Origin: Tribonema minus
Taxonomy: Eukaryota; Sar; Xanthophyceae; Tribonematales; Tribonemataceae
Length of the DNA stretch: 64,000 nt
Direction of reading: 5' to 3'
NCBI GenBank assembly: GCA_017506865.1
Contig: JAFCMP010000434.1
Coordinates: forward strand, 372,001-436,000
Below the pieces are notes generated by a model, which did not search any database, was not told the DNA's origin, and saw only the letters and a list, made by a program, of their open reading frames with translations. This document shows positions 22,015-32,900 of the stretch, piece by piece. The number at the start of each line of letters is the position of its first letter. Position 1 is the first letter of the stretch. The position numbers and the translations under genes were made by a program.

Positions 22015-23414
22015 ATGCAGTGCCGGACCGTGGCCCGGGAGCCTGCCAGCATGTTCCTTGCGGGTACAGCACTGTATTTCGGCGTCAAGCGCCGGCGACG
22101 CAGCATCCGGTGGCGTGCTCATCGCATCGCGGCAGGGCTGCTGTCATCAACCGTTCCCCCTGTCGACGCCTCGGCAGAAGCCGCCCTCCTCTTGGGGAGG
22201 GAGCGTGTATGTGCGGACATCAACCCACCCGGTTTTCGCGTCAAGAACGGTGCGCCAATCACGCTCGTCTGCGCCCCGCGCGGCGCGGGAAAATCGATTG
22301 CGTCCCGCCTCGCGTTCGCGGGGGAGAGGGGGGTCTGCCACGTCGTGCTGAGCGCTGCTGGAGGTGGGGACTCAGAGTTGGACTCCCTCTGGCTTCAGAC
22401 AGTGTACAGAGCCTACGGCGTGGAGGCACAGGTTGGCGAGGACCTGGTGCTGCTGCTGGAGACGGCGCTGCGGCGGCTGGCGCGCGCGGGCGACCGCCAT
22501 AACTTCAAGTCACAGTTGAAGTTCAGGCGCGCCACGGGCGGCAATCCTCGGGATGCGCTGCCCCCGTGTTCATCACAGAGGTCGCGAGCGACATGAGCGC
22601 GGAGCAGCTGAGCGCGCTGCTGCGGCTGTTCAAGCGGCTGGGGCCGGACGCCTCGCTGGCGCGCTTCGTCGTCGTGGTCTCCGCCGCGCACACGGCAGCG
22701 GGCGTGTCCAGGCCTCTGGGGGACCTGCGCGTGCAGGTCGTTGAGGTGGGGGACCTCGAGAGAGAGGAGGGGAGACGGTATGTTGGCGAGGCGCTCCGAG
22801 CGTGGCTGTCGCGCCGGCCCGAAGTCAGCATGACGCCAGAAGAGGAACAGCGCCTTGTCGATCTCACAGTCGCCAGGTGCGGCATTCTAGTGAACCGCCT
22901 GCGATCCGTAAGCGGCGATGCATGGGACAGGTGTAAGTCGGCGGAGGAGTTGGAGCGTGCTGTGGACGTGTATGCAGTTACGCAGCAGTACTACGCAGAC
23001 GGCGGGTTGAAGTTGTTGCTGGACTCCCTGTCGGCAGCTGGCGTCAGCCGCGACCGCCTGTTGAACCTTCTGCGCCTGTTTGTGCCTGCTGAGGCCGCAA
23101 CATCTGCTCACGCTGGTGATTCACAGGCTGTCGCTCGTGCAGCTGGCCAAGAGGGTAGCGTTGACGCTGATGCAACTGCGACCTCGTGTAGCTTATCCAC
23201 TGTTGCTGATGTGCTTGGCGTGGTGAGCCTTGCCAGACTGAGCGCCAATGTAGGTACCGTGGGGTTTTCTGATCCCCTGCTCATCAACGCAGAGACAGCT
23301 GAAGTGCGCGTGGCTTCAGTATTTGCGGAGAGAGCGATGCAAAAACACATCAAGAATTTGGAGTTAGATGAGGAGGGGGGGGCGGGGCTGGCAACTGACA
23401 CGCTGCTACACTAA
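22015..23414 (+). CDS. P-loop ATPase-like protein in two frames (short intron or frameshift)
   Basis: The first frame (ATG at 22015, also open upstream) has a basic N-terminus with a short hydrophobic stretch (MFLAGTALYFGVKRRRR), then a Walker A motif, APRGAGKS, around 22275. It continues to LLLETALRRLARAGDR near 22495. A second frame, open from 22503, supplies a strand-like Walker B candidate, PVFITEVASD, followed by RFVVVVSAAHT and YVGEALRAWL, and ends with TAA at 23414. The order Walker A, helix, Walker B is that of AAA+ or STAND-type NTPases, so one protein is likely. The frames differ, and I see no convincing GT-AG pair in the gap. A small non-canonical intron, a frameshift or an assembly error all remain possible. 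The specific family, substrate and location are not identified. The gene lies 0.6 kb upstream of NOP58 on the same strand. Confidence 0.6.
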
Positions 23415-23985
23415 AGAGCACTTGAGTGGAAACCAGAATGGAATGTTTTGTCAATGCTGACACTTTGCATGACATTGTGTTGGCACCACCCTGTACCAGC
23501 CTAAACGACAGTGCTGCTTTTCTTTCCATGGACATGCATGTATGTCAGCATTGCATGCCTGTTGTGCACCAGAGATCCCAACTGCCTCTTTGTGTCAATC
23601 CCTTGCACACACATGCAATCCGGTGAAATGGTATTTGCAGGAGTGGGAGGGCGCTATGCATATGCATCTACAGCACGCCTCTAAAGCAGCCATGTGTATG
23701 TCTCCGTTTGACCGTGCTTCGAGCATTCGACGCAGCTCATCGCAGTTGCGAGTCAAGAGTGGCCAACAGCAGGTTTTCTTGACAGCGTTTTGACTGCGCA
23801 TTCAGACATATGTCGGGGCGTGGAAATGGTATGCGAGGATAGCCAGGGTTTGAAGTTTGTGCAGGTCTTGAAGTTTGTGACTTTTTTTGCGGTGAATGTT
23901 GTTTCTGCGATAGAGGCGTCCCCTTCACCAAAACGACGCGCGGCAACACTTGGACGCAGCAGGTTGTGCAGCCGCAGTCGCAGCT
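23415..23985. promoter_or_regulatory. Intergenic region and presumed NOP58 promoter
   Basis: No gene is seen. The stretch holds the 3' end of the ATPase-like gene and the 5' flank of NOP58. It includes a poly-T run near 23880 and two ttgaagtttgtg blocks at about 23850-23880. No TATA box is evident. Confidence 0.3.
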
Positions 23986-26900
23986 ATGCTCGCTCTCTTC
24001 GAGACCCCGGCGGGGTACGCTCTGTTTAAGGTGAGTTCGCGGAGGCTACACAGGGCTGCAGCACCTTGCCCCAAAGCAGCGTTGTTGGCCGGAAGTTGCA
24101 ACTCGCGGGTGGCCACATCCAACATGACATCATTGTCGGCAGCAATGAGCAGTCCGTGGTATAGCAAGGGCGCGGGAATCAGCTGCTGTGGGGAGGGATC
24201 AATCGGCAGGAGCCAGCACAGCCTGGCGATTGCAAGCACACTGTCATGGTCTGGCGGCTGTCCTGATTTATGCTGTTTTTTTTACAAACAGCAACGAAAC
24301 ATGCAACGGTCTTCTCTCTGCTGCTGTTGACAGATCGCCGATGAGGGCAAGGTGCAGGAAAGCAAGGATCTGGCGAAGGAGTTCGAAACACCTGAGAAGG
24401 CAGCCAAGATGGTGAAGCTGCTGGCGTTCAGTGCATTCGAGGACACCGCCTCCGCAGTTGCCGCTGCTGCTGACATGATTGAGGGGAAGATGGGCAAGGC
24501 AAGTGCTGTGAACTGCTGCTTCGCCTTTAGCATCGTTCCAGCGGAGAAGGGAGGTCATTGCTGGAGGACTGAGCTTCCATCATTTTGGGTGTTGCTGGCG
24601 TCAGCATAGAGTGCATGTTTGGAGCGTTGACATCATGATTTGTGATTTCTTTTCTTTGCAAGTAGGCAGAGTTGCTGCTCCTGCTGGTATCTGGAATGGT
24701 GAACGGGCCGATCTTGTCGCTTGCATGAGGTAGAAGACTTGGACTACCACACGCGCGAGCCGCAGCTTGCACGAGCTGACAACTCTCCTAACAGAAGCCG
24801 CTGTACCTCCTCCACATCATTGTTGACATTCCTGCCAGCGGACAACCGACACGACTGCCCGCTGAGTCTTTGCCAGTGACACTGCAGAGCCATGCTGCCG
24901 ACGCTGCTGAGCACTGCCATTTCCTGAGCGTTGCTGCTGCGGCTGGCCGGCCTCCTCCGCTCCCACACAGACGCTCAAGAAGTTCCTGACCAAGAACATG
25001 GTGAAGAAGGAGCTCAAGGACAAGCTGGCAGTGGCGGACAGCAAGCTGGGGGGCGTCATCAAGGACAAGCTGGAGATCAAGTGAGTGAGAGTGAGCTGAG
25101 CGTGGGGGGGCTGCGCTGCAGTGCTCAGCAAATTAAGTGAGAGGCGGCTGGGCACTGCCGCAGTGCTACAATGCTCAGCACAGTGAGTGAGAGGTGACGA
25201 GCGCTGGCGCAGTGCTACAGTGCTCAGCAAAGTCAGCCAGGCGGCTGAGCGCTGCTGCAGTGCTCAGTAGGGCGGTAGGCGTGGCGGCGTCCGCAGTGCG
25301 TGCCCCAGTGCAGGTCCAAGCGCGCACGCAGAACGTGTCGTATTTTCCTGCAAATCAATGAGCTGGTACCGTGTCTGTAAAGCCCGCAGCGCCCCTTGTC
25401 TGCGCTCACAAAGAGAACACGACGGCCCGAGGGATACCTAGGGCCTCAGGCCTCGCGCCTCAACTTCAACACAACCTCAACGGCTTAAAAAATTGTCACC
25501 TGCGCCATCGCTGCCGCCCGCAGCTGCACCAACGACAGCGGCGTGACTAGGAACCTCACGTGCATAATGTGCTCTCACTGATTCCGAGCGTGGCTCAAAG
25601 GCTGAGCTGCTGACACCTCTCGGCTGCCGTCGCTGCCGCCTGCAGATGCACCAACGACAGCGGCGTGATGATGAACCTCACATGCAAAATGCGCCCACTG
25701 CTGATTTCGAGCGTGGCTCAAACGCTGCGCTGCTGACACTTCTCGTTTCCCATCTGTGCCATTGTCGTCGCCTGCAGATGCATCAACGACAGCGGCGTCA
25801 TGGAGCTCATGCGCGGGATCAGACTGCAGCTGGACGGGCTGCTGGTGGGGGTGGGGGAGCAGAACCTCAAGGCGATGCGGCTCGGTCTGAGTCACTCGCT
25901 GAGCAGATACAAGTTGAAGTTCAGCGCCGACAAGGTGGGTGCGCGCGGGGCTGTCCACGACTTGAAGTACGCTGCAGTGGCTTTTTTGGCGATGTCATTG
26001 AGGAGCGGTCGTTGTTCGAGATGCGTTGTCACAAGGCTCATGTGCCTTTGGTAGCAAGCGTGACCGTGAAAACGCTGGGCTTTTCCGCGTCCTAAGTGAG
26101 GATCACTAAAACAGTGCACAACAACGAATGGAGCGGTGCGGGACCGTTTCCTAGTACTATCAGAGTTCACCTACAGTATACAGTTCACTTGCAGTACATC
26201 CCAGTGGATAGTGCAGCGCTGAGGCGCTTTGCTCCTGCCACAGACCGCCCACACGCGTCTCGGTGCGGCGCGCGGGCGCTGCCGTTCTACACAAATTGTA
26301 ATGCCAGGGACCTCTGTGCTCGACAGCCCTCGCGTGTCGGACATTACGGCGCTAGCGACGCGACAGCAGCAGCAGCGCAGCGGCGACGCCGGCGCTCGCC
26401 GAAACTTGTGCTGCGGCAGCGCTCAACCGGTGTTGCCGTTGCAGTGCGGAGACGTGGTGACGCTAACCCAACCCTAAGACTAACCCCAACCCAAATTATG
26501 TGTGCGACTGCGGCTTGTACAGCCGCATGGCGAGTGCGCGTCAGCACCGAGCGCTGATGGCGCGTGCGTGGCCCTGAGCACCGGCGCGCATGCTCTCAGA
26601 GCTGCGTTGCGGTAGCGATGCTGTTGAGCGCTGTGACACTGATATGCTGAGCACTGTTGCGGAGCACACTGTCGTGTTGGTAGACTAGACACTGCGCATT
26701 TGCTGGCGGCAGCGCAGCGGCGGCGGCGCCAGGAGCGTGTGTTCAGCTTGCTGATTTCAACCTGGACCGTAACCCTAGCCCTCAGTTCAGCTCGGCGGCG
26801 GCGGCAGATGCGTCAGAGAAGGGCGGTGTACAAGCGTACTGACCGGTGTACAAGTGTACTCATCGCAGCATGCTGAGGAACACACGCGTGCGCACGATCA

Positions 26901-29900
26901 TCATGCAGGCCGACAGGACAGTGCTGCATCGTGCTACCGCCATTAGCAATTTGTGACGTTCAAATCACAATGTCAATTTGCAGTAACCCAGATTGGCACA
27001 ATGGCAATGCAGGCCATTGGCCTCGATGACGGGCGAGCCTGACAGGCAAGAAGTGTACACTGCAAGGACACTTTGCAGTACACGTGGCAGTACACGGTGC
27101 ACTATACAGTATATGAGACAGTAAACTGCGATCACATGTCATTGATGCTGCACGGTGGAGTTCGGGGCGACAATTTCGCCAGTGACCGGCTCCTCAACTC
27201 TTGATTTATAGCCAAGCAACTCTAATCAGCGTCGGCGAAGGACAACCGCGTGTGTACAAAGCAGAGATGGCGCGTAGTGCCATTGTTGAACAGGTCGCGC
27301 GTTGCGCGAGAAATTTTTTCGACAAGTACGCGTACGAGTATTAATATACTTGTGAGAACGGCTACGGGTACGAGTTAAACCTGTGCTCGAGACAACGGGT
27401 ACGCGTATACCTGTGGAACAGGTTATTGCTGGTTGAACAGGTGTTTTTGCCTGTTTCAATGAGTTTTTGATGGCTTTCACCAGATTCTTCGCAGCAATGT
27501 CCTGTTTCATGTATCACACTACAAGACGCCTGAATCTGCTTCGGGGAAATCGTCTGAGGCTCGTTGGCTCAAAAGCCGTGCGTGCCTTACTACTAGGGCA
27601 CGAAACACGGGTGCAATGTACTGACTTAGATGAACGCGTTGAGCAGCTGGCATGCACAATGTAAATGCACCTTACTGACATGCACATCTCTTTGGCAGTA
27701 GGCCAGCGCAGCGTGGCGTTGAGTCGGTGAAACGAAGCTAAAGCTCGCTATGAGAAGCCACTGCGTCCGAGCCGAGCCGCTACGGGGTCAGCTGTATAGA
27801 AGATACGTTATCTCGTTGGTGCTTGCTCGCAATCGCAGTTGCAACGCACGCTCACGCTCCTTCCACTTTTGTTCAAAACTTCGGCTCAACCCAACTTCAA
27901 CGGATTTATTCTCGAGAAGCTCGCGAAAACAAGACGCAGTGTGTACGAGATTTTCACTCGTACCGCGCGTTATCAGCTGTGGACCAATGCAGGTTTTACT
28001 TGTTGCCTCACACGACAGGTTACGCGTACGAGTTATTCCGTGGCCACGGGTACGAGTTAAAACGCGCGTCAAAAACTCGTACCTGTACGCGTGCCACAGG
28101 TGTACGCGCTACCTCTGGTACAAAGCGCACTTGATCAGGCCTTTAAACATAGACCTCGCTCTGATGAGCTGGGAGAAGGACAGCCGCGCTTATGGACATG
28201 CGCGAAAGAGTGTGGTGCATTGTGCACTTCTCCGCGTCTGTGCGTCAAGTTTTAAGACTAGAAAATCTTTCACATCGCAGTACATTCCCAGTACAAACCC
28301 ACAGCATTCACGCATGCTCCCCGCCAAGTCGACATGCTGATCGCTTAGGTGATCGGTAAAGCACCAAGGGTGCATCGCGGTACACTCCCAGTACACTGTG
28401 AGTACATCCAGGACACTGCAAGCTCAAGCGCCGTGCGTACGCCACAGATCTGCATAATGACCGTCCAGGTGTTCACCACATCGTACATGACTGTACATAG
28501 AGCACTAAGTAGTGCACCCCCCAATACACCATGAGTACATCCCCAGTACACTTTGACCACACCGCCTGTGCACTGCAGCAGCGCTCAAACTCGTCCACTG
28601 CATGCGTACCCGTAGGTCGACACAATGATCGTCCAGCCAAGGGTGCATCGCAGTACACCCCCAGTACACTGTGAGTAAATCTCTAGTACACTGTGCGTAC
28701 ACCCCCGTACACAGCAGCGCTCACGCTCGCTCCACCGCGCGCGCGCCCGCAGGTCGACACGATGATCGTGCAGGCGATCGGCCTCCTGGACGAGCTCGAC
28801 AAGGAGATCAACACGTACGCTATGCGCGTGCGCGAGTGGTACGGCTGGCACTTCCCCGAGATGGCCAAGATCCTCAACGACAACATGCACTACGCCAAGT
28901 GCGTGCTGCGCATGGGCACGCGCGACCGCTGCCGCGCGCACGACTTCTCGGACATCATCGGCGACGACGCGATAGAGCACACGCTCAAGGAGAACGCCGA
29001 GATCTCCATGGGCACGGAGATCACAGAGATGGACTTGAAGTCGATCAGCGCGCTGGCGGAGCAGGTGCGGCCCGTGAACTTGAATTTTTGTGAACTTTGT
29101 GTTTTGTATTGCATCCAGGGGCTTCAGCAGCAGTTTCTGCATGGGATTGTTGGCCCTGAAGTCGCAGCTGCCCTGCGTGGGTGAGACCATGATGCATACT
29201 ACTGTAGTATCATAAACCTCGCCATGCAGCGGCAACTTCTATACTTCAACGATGCAATACGCATTGTCTGTCTTGGAGTTGTAGCTGCCCTGCGCGGACG
29301 CCGCACAGAGCGGCTCGCGAGCCGCAGAATCCGACCGGCGAGTTTTTTTGTTTTTTTTTTAAACAGGGAGGCACCAGTCAGCACGCCCTTACCATATACC
29401 ATATTGCCAGCACTGCCCAACAAACTCACTGCCCATCTGGGTGCTGCTTGCCCTCTCCCCCAGGTGGTGGCCCTGTCGGAGTACCGCATACAGCTGTACG
29501 ACTACCTGAAGAACCGCATGGCCGCGATCGCGCCCAACCTCACCATACTCGTGGGGGAGCTCGTGGGCGCGCGGCTGATTGCGCATGCCGGCAGTCTGCT
29601 CAACCTCGCCAAGCACCCGGTGAGCGATGCTGCACTTGAAGTACAGAGAACGAGCATTGAAGTTGTTGAACTTGGCTCGTGGGCGCGCGGCTCATTGCGC
29701 ACGCCGGTAGCCTGCTCACTCTCGCCAAGCACCTGTGAGCGATGACTTGTTTTGAAGAACGGAGAACACCAGTTTTGAAGTTGAACAGTATTGAAGTTGC
29801 TGAACGTTGCTCGTGGGTGCGCGGCCCATCGCGCATGCAGCTCGTTCAACGTTGCCAGGAACGCGGGGACGGATGGTGCGCTTGAAGTACGCGATGCACC

Positions 29901-32900
29901 GGCGATGCAAGTCACCATGCCCTATACTTGAAGTTACAAGTAAGCGCGACTCGGCGCGACGTGCCTGGTAGCAATGCTGTTCAAATGCTTCTTGTGCCAT
30001 GATGCTGCCGCTGTGCTCGCACTTCAATATTTATTTATGAGCAACGTTGCTCGCACGCAGCTCTGTGAACCCTGATAGACTTGATGCACTACATGTCACG
30101 CCAACTTCTTTAAAATTGACGTATTTACTTCCGCTCGAGGGGCGGAAACGCTGAGAAAAATGCAAGATATGAAGCTCTTGTGCTCGTGTCAAGCGTGTGC
30201 TCACGCATGTCTTTCATCCAAAGTATTGTACCTAGTGAGCGCCTCTCAACCCCCCCCCCCCCCCCCCTATTCCCTCCCCTCCCCCGCCCCCCCCCCCTGC
30301 GCGCCCCCCCCCTCTAGGCCTCCACCATCCAGATCCTCGGCGCCGAGAAGGCCCTGTTCAGGGCCCTCAAGACCAAGCACGACACCCCCAAGTATGGCCT
30401 CATCTACCACGCGAGCCTCATAGGGCAGACGGCGCCCAAGAACAAGGGAAAGGTGTCGCGCGTGCTGGCCGCCAAGACGGCGCTCGCGGTACGCGTGGAC
30501 GCCATGGGCGAGACAACGGACACTACGCTTGGGCTGGAGAGCAGAGCCAAGGTGAGGCGCTGTTGAAGTTCAAAGTTTGAAGTTCACTACTTGAAGTTGC
30601 CAAGACGACGCTCCGTGCGCGTGGATGCCATGGGGGAGACAACGGACACCACGCTCGGGCTGGAGAGCAGAGCCAAGGTGAGGCGCTGTTGAAGTTCATA
30701 TATTGAAGTTCACTACTTGAAGTTGCCGCCACGACGGCGCTGGCCATGCGCGTGGATGCTATGGGCGAGACCACCGACACCACGCTGGGGCTGGAGAGCA
30801 GCCAAGATGAGGCGCTGTTGAAGTTCAGGTGTTCAAATTTGAAGTTCAACACTTGAAGTTGCAGATCTGGTCGCCGACGGCGCTCGCGGTACGCGTGGAT
30901 GCCATGGGGGAGACCACGGACACAACGCGGGCTGGAGAGAGCCAAGGTGATAAACGGGCACAGCTGAAGTTCAATGGGTTGAAGTTGACCTTCAAGGCTT
31001 AAAGTTGGATCATTGAAGTGGGGGTCGAACAGGTTGCAGCGGCGCAGCGAGTGGCAAAGTCATGCCCAGGCTGCTTCGGTTTGGTGCTGGACCAAGGTCT
31101 ATGATTTTCTCGCCATACGCCGCGCGAGTGTCCGACAGCTCGTTGCAGTTCCTCAGCCCAAACCGCCCATGCACGTTTTCCGATGACGAAACGCTGATAC
31201 TGTGGTGATACTGTGTCTGGGCCTGTGTGGTACATACGCACTGCATCTTACTGAATGCCAGGTGGAGGCACGAATCGGACAGCTACAGGGGGGCACGCGG
31301 CTGGCCATTGCCAAAACCCCCATCGGCGCACTTAGCATTACCCATGCAACAAATAAATTGCGAATAAGTATATCCAAATGTGCTGCAACTACACAAACCC
31401 TGTTGTACTGCATCTTGATGAACGCCAGGTGGAGGCACGTATCCGGCAGCCAGAGGGGGGCACGCGACTGGCCACCACCGGCGCCAAATTCCCCGGCGTA
31501 TATCGCGTTGCCTATGCACCATGTCAACTGTCAATGACTTCAGCGATATCTACTGCATCTACGTAAACACTTTCATACTGCATCTTGGTGAACGCCAGGT
31601 GGAGGCACGGATCCGCCAGTCAGAGGGGGACACGCGCCGGCCACCGCCGGCGCCAAAACCCCCGTGGGCGCATATACCTTTACCTGTGCAGCATGTAAAC
31701 TTCCACCAAACATATTGACGTGTACTGCATCTATATGAACACTTGTACTTGCATACTGCATCTTGCTGAACGCCAGGTGGAGGCTCGTATCCGGCAGCTA
31801 GAGGGGGGCACCCGCCTGGCGACCGCCGGCGCCAAAACCCCCGTGGGCGTAAAGAAGTATGACCCCAAGGCTGCCAAGGCCACCGGTACAAACGGCGCCG
31901 CGCCGCCGGTGTACAATGAGGCGGAGGATATGGTGGTGGAGGCTGAGCCGTCGGCGAAGAAGGAGAAGAAGGCCAAGAAGGTGAGCGTTGCTGCGAGGTG
32001 AAGGGGGTGGTGAGGCACGCGGCAAATGTTGAAGTTCATGTGCAGTTGGAGGCTGAACCGTCGGTCGGCAAAGAAGGAGAACAAGGGCAAGAAGGTGAGC
32101 GTCGCTGCTGGTTGAAGTGGGGGGGGGGGGGGGGGGGGACGCATATGGAATGAGTTGAAGTTTGCGTGCAGTTGAGGAGATGAAGGCACGAAGGTGAGCG
32201 TTGCTGCTAGTTGAAGTGGGGGTTTGATGCATGTGGCAATAGCTGACGTTGCGTGCAGTTGCGCGGGAGCGGGGGGGGGGGGGGGGGGGCGGCGGCGGCG
32301 GGATGGAGTGCGAAGCGCCGAAGCTCAAGCCACAATGTCATGTGACTCATGTCTGCTTGACTGATCAGCCTGACCGCTTCCGTTGGCGACACGGTAGGTT
32401 GAAGTAATGTGCCGATTGAGTGGGCTAGGTTTGGAGCATTTGTGCTGTGCACTTCGGTTCAGATGCGGCAAATCGGCCAAGAAGGTGGGCTTCATGTGCA
32501 AACGTCATGTGCCTTCAATTGCAGCAGACGGTTGAGAGTACGCCTCTACAAGTTGCAGTGCTTGATGGCGTCTAAGATGATCACAGTGGCGCTGGAGTCA
32601 AGGGAGGTTTTTGATTCATACCTCGATGTATACTTATTTTGGGCGACTTGAGTGTCTTTCGCTGGGCACACAAGTCTGGCAGAAGTGTGGCAGAAGTCCA
32701 TGTCAACGCGCGCACGCCGCATGCTGTGCAGCGCTCCACACTGTGTTGTCGTCAAACGCGCGTATCGCGTGCTCAATATGCAGCAGCAGCAGCAGCGTTC
32801 GCACCGGTGCACATCGTCAACTCCCGTTGGCGCCTAACCCTAACCCTAACCGCCTGCGCCTGCGCAGGAAAAGAAGGAGAAGAAGGACAAGAAGCGGAAA

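Noticed and set aside
30240-30317. Long C-runs near exon starts as a possible separate element
   Set aside because: They fit polypyrimidine tracts before acceptors, which in this GC-rich genome are built from C; similar runs precede many exons.
25513-32490. Reading the NOP58 echoes as mutually exclusive alternative exons
   Set aside because: Acceptor-side copies have no donor after the exon-like part, and donor-side copies have no matching acceptor, so they are exon edges and not complete exons.
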